NCBI GenBank assembly: GCA_039619475.1
Contig: CM077116.1
Span: forward strand, 281,619,258-281,683,257
DNA length: 64,000 bases
Source: Icerya purchasi
Taxonomy: Eukaryota; Arthropoda; Insecta; Hemiptera; Monophlebidae
Reading direction: 5' to 3'
Shown: piece after piece, positions 36,901 to 50,700 of the stretch
Layout of the letters: each line of letters opens with the position of its first letter
Position numbering within the stretch: the first letter of the stretch is position 1
Made by a program: the position numbers and the translations under genes
Notes under the pieces: generated by a model
Databases searched by the model: none
What the model was told of the DNA's origin: nothing
The model's input: the letters and a program-made list of their open reading frames with translations, nothing else

Positions 36901-39900
36901 CTAATACCAAGGGCACGGAAAAGAGAAAGTTATTTTTGACAAAAAATATATTCATCGTCATCCCCGCATGTTACATTAATGTTAGGAAATATTAAAATAT
37001 CTGTAAATAAAATGTACACAATAATAATTGTGCATTATTACACGCTATTTTGTAATTTGTTCGCAAACATACATATATAAAGAAGTTAATAAAAAAAGAT
37101 GTATGTATAAACTCTCAAAACATGCATATAGTGTGTCGGGAATTTACCTAGAGTTTTATAAATTATAATTTAATGTTTTACAAATAAAGAAAAAAAGAGT
37201 AACTCGGTTAAGATTAATGCATGACATAAGCAAATAGCTAAGAATATATTGTTTACGGTATTTATGGTAAGCAGACACAAGTTTAGGATATAAGCGCGAT
37301 AAGTTTCTTTTTAGTGTCTTCGTTAAACCTACTAATATGTTCTTTGCAGAACATTTAACGGCGAGTGTACATCTCACTTTTAGAAGCACATATTTAAGAC
37401 ATCTTATTTGCTCCTTGATTTATGATCTTTTCCTTTCTCACTTAATCCAAACGGACTTCTTTTGGATCCCTGGTCGTGCCAGAATTGAGGGTAATGAGTT
37501 AGTGTAGGTTTCTTCCTGTTTTCTCTTCTTCCAATATTACCCTTCTGTCTGCAGCTGCTCATTGCCAACCTATGATTTGACTCTCACGTCTTTTCATTCT
37601 CCAACCCGGATTCCTTTTTCTTATCTATTCAGCTTTCTTTTCCTCACTTACTCTACGATCAAGTTCCTTCTACTCCTCCCTTTTACAAATTGGTATTCCC
37701 ACTCCATACAGTGCTTCGTCCGTTTCTCCCTTCCTTCTCTTTCTGTTGTCCAAGCTCTTGATTCTTTTTTGTCGGCTATTTCTGATCGTGTAAAGATCTG
37801 AGTCTTTTACGTCCTTTTTCCTTTGTTCTTGGGCCAATGTCCTTGTAGACAACCCCCCTACCACACAAAAAAAAAAAAAAAAAGATTATGTTAATTCTAA
37901 AAACTTGGCCTCGCTTTTTATCTTTATTTATATATATTAGTAATAGTTAAATAACGGGCACAGGTCTTGCACCTAATATAAAAAATTAACAAGTTCGAAT
38001 TAACTGTATAAGCAAATTATTCCAGTTTTAATTTCTGTTTACAGTTATATTTTTTGTTTTACTTAGATTTTCTAAATAATTACAGATATAATTGGGATAA
38101 CAATATAACCGTATCCATTATAGTGTTAAATTTCTGTCATTTCACAGAGCTACTCACACAAGTCATGGCCGGAATTATCTTACTTTTTTTCACGTACTTA
38201 TTTATTATTTATACGAAACTATAAGTAATACAAAGAATTTGTTGATCATAAAATTTAAATGCCATATACAGTGTGTCATTATCGCTTGACTTATTTTTCC
38301 TTAGACGTTTATTCATATTGACCTTAATTTTTTGTTCAGCAGATATTTTAATCTGAATACTTAATTACCAAAATGTCACCTTATAAACGCTATTTTGTAT
38401 AGTTGTAATTGTAATTCTTGCTGTATGATTAACCAAATGCGATCAGAATATTTCGCAGATTATTTTAAAATAAAAAATTTAAATAAAATTATCAATATGT
38501 AGATAGATATAAGTTAGTCAACAGATTGCTACGTAAAATATAAATTCGCGCGTTCTTACAACGAAATACTTCTACAGAATTCCGAATTTTATATTTTAAG
38601 TAGTGTCAGATATATATAGCAGAGATTACAAAACAAACCGTAAATATTTAATCGGATTAGAGGATTCAAACAAATTGAATTGGATAGAACGGGTGCATAA
38701 CTAAAACGGGAACAGACATAATTGGTACAGTGAAGTTAATTTATATACCTCTTTATTGATTACCTATGTAGCGGTAGTGTGTTTATAAGATGTGTAAATG
38801 ATTTGCATAGAACCGGATTTGTGTTAACAATTATGTATACTTACAGTATAATTTTATCATAAGTATTAACTGAACTACTGCACCGTTATACATTCGATTT
38901 TCATTTGTTTTTAATTGTAAGACGTTTAAAAAAAATTTTAACGTATACGGGGCATCGAAGTCGATCATATTTGATTTAAACATATAAATGGATTTTTTTG
39001 TTGGAAATCAAAAAATTCTGGAATACCGAAATGACCGCTTTTTTAGTTTTCACAAATTTTTAATTAAGTAACGAAAAAAGCAATTTAAAGAGCGCGAAAC
39101 AAATTTTTCCGGTAATTTCGATTCGTACATTTGCGAACATTAACGGTTTTATAATCCAGTGGTGACTATTTGAATAGAAAGGTTTCGGAAATACCAAAAT
39201 GTGCCGGCTATTTAATTTTTAAAAATGTTTAATTACATAATGAAGTACAATTCAATTTATAAGTTTTAACTGTATATTATTACATAGAAAATTGAGGATT
39301 TATTTTAAATAAAAAAAAAAAAAAAAACTGACATTCTCAAATTTACATTAGCACAAATGGCCATGTGGAAGCAAGTATATCATTTCGGCCACAAAGTTAC
39401 TCGACTGATTTTAATTAACCATTAATTTTGTTCGATAAATTTTCATTCAACTTGGAATACCGCAGAGCAGCTTTCTGTAGGGTATCTTATTGTTTGGCTA
39501 AACGTTATTTTCTCTAAATGTTCATATAATAAAAATGATGCCCGTTTGAATTATACATATATTATAAAGTAAATAGAATGAAAGAAGGTACACGTAAAAA
39601 TTTTAAATCTGTATCATAAACGTCATCCTAAATAATTAAATCGCACAAAATATATTAGAAAATATATAATTATCGATAAAACAATAGTAGGAAATTTGCC
39701 TCAATATCAGTCGATAAAAAAATAAAAAAAAAAATAAATAAATGATTATAGAAGATGGGTGTAACAAAATTTAATTTTATCTTAACCATTAGATTACTAT
39801 TAAAAATATACAAAAGAAAAACTGAGTAACGTGATAAAAATGTAGAAAAAAATCCAGAAAATTTTTATAAAGCAACGTATATTTTCCTAAATGAATCGAA

Positions 39901-42900
39901 ATATAACTAGTAAGCATTACTTGTTTTGCGTCTAAGAAGTTAATTTGTTAGACATATGGATTTCTTTTTTTTTTTCTTTTTTTTTTCTGGCCCAGACTTA
40001 TTGTTCATTTGGCCACAATTATCTGGAAAAATGTAAAAAACCTTAATAAAATATTACAATGTTATATAATGATAAACTTTTTATTGAAAAAGAATACATA
40101 CGTGACGCTTAACAACGAGATTTTTAACACCTTCCATAACAAAAGAAGAGCCTTGTGAAACAAGTTTTGAAAACATCCCGATAGTTTTAGTTCCTCCTCC
40201 AACAACATACTGATTTGTAGACGTTGAAATATTATTATACATTCTATAACACATCGAAAAGTGCGCATAAGGTTTACGAGAAAAGAGAAACAAATAATTG
40301 TCAAAAAAAAAAAAAAATAGCATTAATTCTAATTTATTTTCTAAAACTTCGAGATTATTAATAATGCCATTTATTAAATATCGACATTTAGATTTAGAAA
40401 TACTACGATGAAGACGTGGTCTACTCATACACGGGCGGTGGACTTTCTTGCCTATACGTGAAGGGCTAATCAGAAATTGAATTTCTAGAAAACTGCCGGT
40501 ATCACATTCTTATCTAAATTAAATAAAAAGGTTATCGATCAAAGTCTTTAAAATACGGCGATTTTCAGTGGTTCACATCTCACAAGGGCTGATGCAGATA
40601 TTTCAAGGTGAGCGAAGGCCTGCCAAACTCAAAATTGTTTATATTAACATTTTAAAGAGCCGAAGTTATAGAAACAATTATTTATTAGGAAAAATCTATC
40701 TTTCAGTTGGAACTGGTTTTATATAAATAAATTAATATGATATTTTCAGCGGAAAGAAAATAAAACCTTAAAGAATATTTGTGCGAAAATAACAAGTTTA
40801 TTAAAATCAATAGTTCGAACAAGCTATTTCAATTTAATTTTAAGAGATTTAACTAGAATTAACACTTTTTTGGTTCTAAACAGAATAAAATTTCTTACTT
40901 CTCGCAATTGTTACTTGGCATTGTTCATTTTTCACTAGTTTATCAACATTAGCTTCGCTTGCTAATAAAAGAAGCAATTTTAAATGTTTTCCAAATAACC
41001 GTATAATGTTACCAGATAGCTAGGAAATTTTCTTTAGTAACACATTTTTTTAAAAATAAAACTCGACTAACCCTACGTCGAAGTTGTATTTTAAATTTCA
41101 TCAATTCGTTCATTGAACTCAGCCGTTCGTTTGTAATGATTGACGGCAGTCCCGAACGCCCTTTATCATGAGTGTTCTCTCTTCCCAAGTTGAAATTACG
41201 ACGTCAGCGCCGAACAGTTGAGACCCATCCATAACATTGTCTCCATACACCTCCTTCAATTGACGATGAATGTCACATGGTCGCACATTTCTTGCGTTGA
41301 GAAATTTAATTACAGTCCTAGCTTCACAACCGGCGGCGTATTTTTTTTTCTTGAACATTATAAACACTCACAGAATCAACACAGTTAACACCAGCGAGAC
41401 GAAATTTTGCACACAGACAGCTGAAACACAACTGAACGTGTTAGTACTTGTACGGCGGCTCCCCTACACGCCAACGCTCCGCACAGCGCAAACGGGTACT
41501 ACTTTCCGGATGACCCTCGTACATATCATACCGGCGATCTTTTTTTACTTTAAACAGAGATGATATACATCTGTTTAAGATACATGATAAAAGTTATACT
41601 CCTACTAAAAAAGAGACAACGTGTCTAAAATATTTAGCTAAATATGATTTTTTTAAATTACACGTGAAAAGATACGGCAACAGTAGACGAGGAATTTGTT
41701 ATTTATTTCACCATATTTGTGATAAATTTATAAAACTACCAGTGAGACTTTAAGTTATAAAACAATAGAAATAAAAATGCAAATTTTTATAGTACCATTT
41801 TGAGATCGACTTTTGATGTTTTGCATTAGCATTTATTTCCTGTCATTTATTTATTTTTTTTTTGAATGAACTTTTATAGGCCTTTTATTTACTGAAAAGC
41901 AATGCTGACACGTATTTAAAAGAACAAGCGCTCGCAAAATTAAAATATCTGCAAACTAATATTAAGTTTTGTCAAGGACAGGTTCTGCTAATGTGTAAGG
42001 ACAAACGCTGTTCATTCATTAAAACTTGTCAGTAACTTTGCAGTAGAAAGTTTCGACTGCAATTTAAAATTGTATGTTCGTGCGAGTTTTTTTTTCTGTT
42101 TTGTAAAGCATTTAACTGGCGACCAAATCTTTTTATGGGACACAATTCAAGATTACGATGAAAAATTTACAATTAATTGTTTTAAAATATAGAGGCCCTA
42201 AAATTGAAGAAGCAATAATTGTTTTCGCAATTATAAAAAAAATAAAAATTGATCTATAATCGAAGCGAAGTATTTATTGAAAAATATAAATAAATATGAT
42301 ATTGGAAAAATTATCTGCAAATAAATAAAATCATAAAGAGAATGAGAATGCTGCCACCAAATCTACGCAATCAGTAGAATGTGCTGTTGGTGTTTCATTA
42401 GTAAATTCACTTGTATTTTTTCCTAATTTTTTTTCGAAAATTCAGTAATGGATTTGAAATATTTGAAGAAAAGGTCAACACTTCTACTGCTAATAAATAT
42501 GAAGAAAGAAAAATAAAGACACAAAAATTTCCGGTTGGTGAAAAAAGTGACGACTGTTTACTTTATGTTAGCGAAAAAATTTTATTTAACAACCTTTTAT
42601 TTAATTTGTGATCACTTATTAAATGAAATTAACTGGGAAAAAAAAGGAGTTGCTACAAACATTTCACATAATTTAAAAATGTTCTCTACGCTTTTATCTC
42701 AGGAAAAGAAAAAAAGGAATACATAAAAAATCTAAGAGGAAACGAACAAAGACATGAATAAATATCAACTTCTTGAAGGCGAAGTTGATCATCAATTCTG
42801 TCGTTTCTAAAAAAATTTAAAAAATATTTGGCTATGATACGTACGGGTACAGGTCTCGGATATGAAACATATATTCCCGAATGTTGAAAAGGTGTTTCAA

Positions 42901-44681
42901 ACATTATCTTTATCTAATGCATTAGCAAAATTAACTTTTTCAGTTTTAAAAAAAAGAGTAGTCGGTGATCAAACTTTGCTCGGATTTATTTCGAGAACTT
43001 ACAGATCAGTTAAAGTATTCATGAGTTTCACGAACATTTCGAATGTATAACAATAATACGTAATAATACGAAAGTTAGAATTGCATTTACTCCATTTTTC
43101 AATATTGGAAGTGTATTTTAGTTTACGTAATATTTAAAATCGCCATATAAATATCGCGAACAAATTTATTTCATTAGAATATTTTAATTTTCTGTTCAAC
43201 ATGGTAAATAAACGAATTATTCTTCATTTTCTTGAAAATCAATCAATGCGTTTAGAGTTTCACAAACAGTTAAACATTTAGCAGTAATATACATATGACA
43301 TGAAAGCTATAAATTTTTATATACATTGCTTATTCATTTTTGAGGTGTTCTCACGTTACAAAAAATAATAATAAATTCGAAATTTGTAAGCCAGAAATAT
43401 TATTACAGATTATCACCTGTATAATTCTGAACTGAAATCGAATGTATGTGAATTAGCACAATGTGTACACTCGATGGGGGTAAGACACGAATGTGAAATG
43501 AAAATCTGTCAGAAGTTAGAGATAGTAACTCATTATAAATATTTGGAAGTAATGACGGACCAACATTTAAGATGGGGCGTACATATGGAATATATTGCAA
43601 AGAAAATAAGAGCAGTTTTACCAGTTTTATATACATTAAAGAAATATGCAACACGGAAAGCATTAAAAACAGTTTATCACACACTGTAGTAGATTCGAGA
43701 ATCAAATATAAAATTCAGGCCTAATGGCGAGAAAAGTATATTCGAGGAAAATAAATAACCTGCAAATTAAATGCTTGAAATTAATAGGAAATCATAAAGG
43801 AGAAACCGAAAATGAAATAATTAAAAAAGAAGACGTAGTTAGTATAAGAGGAATGTACTTATTATTGCAGATATGGGAATACATATCAACGGAAAAGAAA
43901 ATCGAATTGGAGGAAAAAATAAAAACAGAATACCAGTTGAGGAAAAAACTTACGTACCAACTGCCGTTAGCAAGAACAAAGATGAGGAAGCAAACGGACA
44001 AATATATTATAACTCAAATGTTGAATAAAATAGCCAATGAACCAATAATTGAGAAGGAAAAAATAGGAGAAAGAAAAAGAAAAATAAAGGAATACCTTCA
44101 AGAAGAAGGAAATGTAACAAAAAATAATAAACATAAAATAGATGACATGGCGCAACAAAAAAAGTAAAGAAAAAATACATCGATTATAAAAAAATAGGAA
44201 ATAGATTATTAGTTATCGATAAATAAAAAGATAGATTAAGATGTAGTAGTTAGGAAAAATTTCACGAATTTATATATATGTATAAGTTAAGTTAAGATGG
44301 CTAAGTGTTTACGTATAGGATAATTCGTCGACAAGCGTTTTTAGCTTGAAGAAAGATATTTATGTATTAAAAAACAAATAGATATTTAAAAAAAAAAAAA
44401 AAGGTCGACGGGGCACGAGTTAAAGATCAATAATTAATATCTGTTCCAACTAAAATTCTGCGAAACTAGTAAATGCTGTACCTGTTTTCTTACAGTTTAA
44501 AATTAATAATTTTGGTATGAAGTAACTATAAATAAAAATCGTTAATCGACCAATATTGAAGTTAGAAAATCAAAACTAGTTCTGTTTGTCTAGTATCAAT
44601 TCTGTTTCGATCAATTGTGCTGTTTAACTTAACCTTTTGTCGAGTGACTAGTAAAATTGCGTAATAAACATATAACTAAAA

Positions 44682-44742
<61 letters not shown>

Positions 44743-47700
44743 TTGTGAATAGTGATTATTTCTCGGTACTTCCGTAGAGCAGAAAAAATTTGAAATGGAA
44801 TTAACTTACATATAATTGTATGCACTATTACACGGATAAAAACAAATTAAGAAACCACTTATTTTTTTATTAATTTCAAACAATAAAAAATTAAGAGGAA
44901 ATTGATATTTAAATTTAAATAAAGAAGATTAAAAAATCTGCCATGAAAAGTCATAATGTAAAATGAATTTAAAAAAATAAAATAAAATGAAAAAATAAAG
45001 AGGATTATTAAATAACATAACTTTAAAACTATAAAATGAAATATATACTGCGTCTTCAAAAAAAATTAAATATATTACTTAAGAAAAAACAAATTACAAT
45101 CACATTAAGAAATCCATTTTAAAAATGAAATCAGTCGGCTCAAATTAATAAACTTTTTTAAACTGCCGATTTAAATTCGCTATCTCTTTGTTGTATTTGT
45201 ATTTTATTCTGTTCCAAATTACTATATTCATATTTAACAAACAGTATGGTAAATAATTCTATATTATTATACAACTTTGAAGCGCCTTCTCTAATAGTAG
45301 TTCTTCAGAACAGTATTAGGCTATCAATTTGTCTGAAGCACTGTATATGGGAGCAATAAAAATATTTTTCTATCGGATCATTATCACGCTTTCGCATAAT
45401 ATTACTTACCTATTGTATCTGTATTATACCAAAAAAAAATAATCATTTTGCTCTTTTAAAAACGTTTGGATTAAAAACTGTGAAAATCTTCCCGAAATTA
45501 GAGGATAAAAATTTTTCAAAATTTTCTATTTCACACAGATTTCAGGTGTTGTAAAGTATAGTTCAACAATACAACGGCTCGATAAATAGTTTTTTTTTTC
45601 AGTACTTGTAAATATAGTGCGGCTTTCGAAAATCCATGGAACATTGGAATAAAACGGTGATTTCGAGATTATATTTATTGTACAAAATATTAAAAATAGA
45701 GTTAATGATTCATGACTTATTTGTGTGAACTGCAATCTTTTGGAATTAATCTTTTGGAATTTCAATGAATGATATAGGGCAATAAAAGTAAATGAAATAC
45801 TAATTTGAAAATGTACATAGAAATTACTCGTACAAACTGGATAACAATAATATAATCATTTGAAAATCTACCAAAAATTATTTAAATCAGGATTCTGATC
45901 CTATCATTAAACGGAGGGACATTCTTGCAAGCATTGGAGATTATCTACCGATAGTAAACGGACTAAAAATATCAAAAATTCATTAATAGCCTTTTTATTA
46001 AACTGTAGGGTAGAGTAAAAAAAAAGGTAAAGTAAGTCCCATACCCTTTAACAGGGCGTCGGGGATTGTGAAGTTAAGTTTTCCATAATGGTACTAAGCC
46101 TGATGGATTTAAAGAGAATACTGAAGGCAGTTCCTTTCTCTCGGCCGCCTTTACTTTCCCAGATTTCTCTGGTACCCAATTATTTCAGGCTGGGTAAACT
46201 AGAATACAGGTCGTAATTTTTGTTAAAACCAGAATGTTTTTAAATCTAAATTATTCTAATTATTATAGTATAAGTTAATCCCTGAACTTTATTGGAATGT
46301 TAATTTCCATATTACCGGCAGACATTATTAAAATAACCCATATCGCATAAATGGTTATAAACATAAACTTACTTCCATCTTCTGATATATTCAAATGTGT
46401 TCAAATTGCAACCAGCTTTCTGTAAAGCGGCTTCGAAATTTTTAATTTCTTCCTACAAATAAATGAATTATTACAAGTGCATTAAAAAAAAGTAAAGCAA
46501 GTTCCTTAAATGCTTGCCATTAATGATACCAAAGATGACAGGCGAGTTACATCTTTCTCTTAATTATTTTTCTTTTCCTATATTTTTCTGTTAATTAACA
46601 AACCCGAAGACTGTTTTCAGTCGAGTATTTAATCGTTAGGCTATCACTGTATATAAGAAATAAAATACCTTCTGATATAGTTTGAAAAATATAGGTAATT
46701 ATAAATAAAAACAACTTCATTCCTTCTATTTTTCATTATTAAAAGCAACGGCGAAAGAAAAGTAGCAGTAAAGGTTACCCCGAATTTATCTAACGAATTC
46801 AATACATTAGGAACTAGCATCAATGAGTCGTAAATCCCTCGTGGAGATATCGTGATTAGGAAACTATAACGACTATTAAAATACCGAAATAACAATTACC
46901 TCAGACAAGTTATTCTGTGTACATATGAAATAGATCAAAAATAGGCGCATTTTATCTTCGGCAGTACCAGCTTCAGGATCTTCAATTAAATCCATAATGG
47001 TGCGGTCTAAAGACAGTCTTGACATGACTTTTTCTTCGCTTTCAAACAACGTATCCAGTCGGCGAGATTTAATATTATCTAAAATAGCTAAACAATTACA
47101 AATAAATAAATTATATTAATCATCGATTGTAGTAATAAATTTAAAAACCGAGGGTGTTTTAGCAATTACGTAATCAATTTAAAATCCAACTGAACAGGCT
47201 TTTTTTTCTGAATTTACTAAAAATTTTAATTTTGTCCAAGAAGTATTTTAATCCAGACCAATACGAAAAGTGGAAAAGTAAAATATTAAAAGCGACTGTT
47301 TAACTCATCTTTAAATGTACAAAAGAATTTTTTATCTTTACTGTTGTCAAGGGGCCATATTTAAATATATTATTAATGTTTAATTTAAATCTGCTTCTTC
47401 ATCGACATCTAAAATTAGTTTTTGCTTATATATTAAAAACCGTTTATTTTTGTAAATCAGTGACTTGATTTTTTTTTTTTTAAATTAGCTCTTCCTCTTT
47501 TCTTAGAATATTATTTATTTTATTAGAATTGTAGATTGCGTCGCGTTAAATTAAAATCATTTTTTTAAATTTTAAACTGTTTACTTACTAACAAATTAAA
47601 AAAGAAATAAATCAACTTTGAGTGAACTCGCCATTAATACATATGTTTCGTAATAGCACAGCAACACAACTAACTTTAAATTTTAAAATTGGCGATGGAG

Positions 47701-50700
47701 TGCCGAAAAGATCAAACCCCTCGATATTGCAATTTGGTATTTTTATTGCCGGTATCGTCTGTTCCAAAAGATTCAGCCGAATCTACGAAAATACACTCGA
47801 TTTCAGAGTATCAAATATTTTCGGAAATACTACAATTAGAATAATTATTTCTGAATTGCCGATTTTGTATTTATCGTTTCATGTTTTCCCATTTCTCTTT
47901 TCCCACACATATTCGGTACGGTCTCAATTACGGATTTTTTTTTTTTTTTTTTTTTTGCTAAATAGATAAATATATACTACGGAACTGAAATCGTTGACCG
48001 CTTTGCAACCTAACCCCTCACATTTTTAATTGTTTTAAATCGTGAGTTTTTAAAATAAAAACTTACTGTGGTACATACATTACCAATCCATCGATTAAAA
48101 AATTAAAATTTAAGTTTTTAAAAATCGATTACCGTACATTTAAATACAACACCACTCATTGCAGGGAGAAATAGTGTCAATAGCGAGAAAAAAAATTCCT
48201 TTCTCGGATCGGTAGCTAAGCGAGTATTTTAAAATTTAAATATTTAGACGTGTTTTATGTTATTCAAATTAGTTTATTTACTTTAACTTACGTCATTATT
48301 TACGTATTATTTGGTTTAAATTTATGTGTTATTATTTATTAGTTTTATTTAATTTATAAATGACTCAAAATCCGAGAAATTAACCAAAGTTGTCAGAAAT
48401 TATGAATTTGTACGTAAGAAAAAAAAAATTATTTTTAGTATTGAAAAATAAAATAAAATTTGAGAATACACAAAAACTTAATTGAACATCAAGTAAAAAA
48501 GCAAATTGCGTTTATTACATTTACATACATTTAAAAATAAACTAACAATATTTTAAACAAAAATGATAAAAAATAAAAATAGTTCACAATTTCGGCCCTA
48601 ACTGAAATTTTAGTCGAAAAAACACATTTCATATTCGACATTTTACATTTTGCAGTTACACGATGCAATAGGCAAGGGCCTGAAATACCAGATTGATTGT
48701 AGGAAGGATGTAGCATTTCTGAGGCTGATAATTCTAATGAAAATTTACATTATACGCTATACATTCGTACATACCGAACAGATAGTAATGGCGAAGATGG
48801 ATTATTACTTAGTTACAGTTATACGAAAAAAAAGTTAACAAAAACAAATTTAGTAAACGTGAAAATTAAAGTACAGTTGTTTTTAAGTGACCAGATATTT
48901 ACAACAGATACACCAAATGCATGGCTTTAAACGATTGAAAACGACCAACACAAATAAAACTTATCGAAAACAAAATACTTTACATTTAAACAAATTGGAA
49001 CAAATATGCAGATTTGAACAACTCCGAACACGAAAACAACAAATGCAGAAAAGGAATGAAGATCGGATTTTTTAAAATGATGGTCTATTAATTTTAAAAA
49101 AAAATTATAAATAGGCACGTTAGTTTCAGTAAAAAGTACTGATTGATATCACATATCTTTTTCTTGATTTGGTACCTTCAATTTAAAATTTTTGAAGATT
49201 CCGAACGTTTCGTATTCTTGTGATGGAAACCTATCGATTAAAAAGTAAATCGGCATCTTAGCATCTTGATATACACGTTTTATAAAATTTGGGCGTATGA
49301 ATTTCAAATTTTTGGGGGTTCATAGTTGGTTTTTTTTTATATGTATATTTTAGTAACAAAAATGCGTCGATTTCAAGAAACACAAGGCAATTGTGGACTT
49401 TTTTGACTATTTTATTTTTGAGCTTAATAATATAGATATTAATGAACATTATTTTTATACCGCAGGTTGGAATAATATGAAAAATCATATAACATTTTTG
49501 TATAACGTTTAGAATCGATTATATGTAAAGTTTAAATTAAAACCGACTATTTCATAGACGGTGGTTAGTGGAGTCCGAAGAATCGAATTACATATGCATC
49601 CATAATGTATAATTAGAATTATTAAATCAAAACTTGATTATGTAGTAAATAAATTAAACGCAATATTGCTCAATCTTATTTTATCAGCATTTTGTAGCTT
49701 TAATGTTTAGTTTCACATTTTAATAGTTATTTAAATTTATAATGTATTCTGTGTGTTATCAATAATTTTACTTTGTAAATCAAAATAAAACATATTTCGG
49801 GACTTCCGTATATTTTTAATTTTCTATAATTATCCGTTCTTTTAAAAATTATTATAAAAATTTATTATAGTAAATTCTACTGAATTTTGAATGTTATTTG
49901 CTGAAAATGACTAAATCTGAAGTTTCCTAAACGGGGATTGTTTTTTTTTACCAGAAATCTAAATCGTACTCTCAAAAAATAATATCTTAAAAAAAAATAA
50001 AATATGTATATATATTGAATAAAAACTGTTTAAATTATACATCAAAAGATAACAAGAATTTAATCAGAATACTCTTTACAATTTTTAACATACATTTGAT
50101 TTTTTTTTTTTTTTTAAATTTAATTTGGTTATAGTTATTGGCGGATTCCTTGGCTAGAGTTGCTTCTTCCTCGTGTCTTTATTTCAATAAAATTCTCATG
50201 TCCAACTTGCCATAACTATGGTTAAATTTTCATAGTAGATTCTGGTCAGACATTTACGCTGCTTCCTTCTCTAACAATCATTCCTTCTATCGGTCCACCC
50301 AGCTGAATTTTCCTACCTAGCTTTGGTTTTAAGACTTTTCTTCTCTACGGCATTCTGCTATTGTCTCCATTATTCGTTTGCGCCTTAATCATACTCAGTT
50401 ATCTTCCTCGTGTTTACGTTTTCATTTAACCTCCTTTCCTAACTGCCATCTTCATCCGAATCATGAACCTCTCTGTGATCTCTACCATATCTTTTACGAA
50501 TGTCCTTTAAACGTGCTATTCTTTATTCTAATTTGTTATTCCTTGGGTTTTTTGCTCCTTATTGCGCTTCCTACATCTTATCTCTTCCCTTCCAGTCCAT
50601 TATCCCTATGCTCGGTTTCTACAATCTGGCTATTTCTGACCGAATCAATATTTAACTGATCCTCTCCATTCATGTTGCTGCTAGATAAAGGTCCTTTGCT

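Noticed and set aside
44389..44425. Cloning-adaptor-like text after a poly(A) run (GTCGACGGGGCACGAG)
   Set aside because: It resembles a cDNA linker, but the flanks continue as normal AT-rich genome and it follows a LINE poly(A) tail. One 16-base match is weak evidence of contamination.
47622..47969. 115-codon plus-strand ORF
   Set aside because: Ends in a homopolymer-encoded Phe run and shows no family resemblance.
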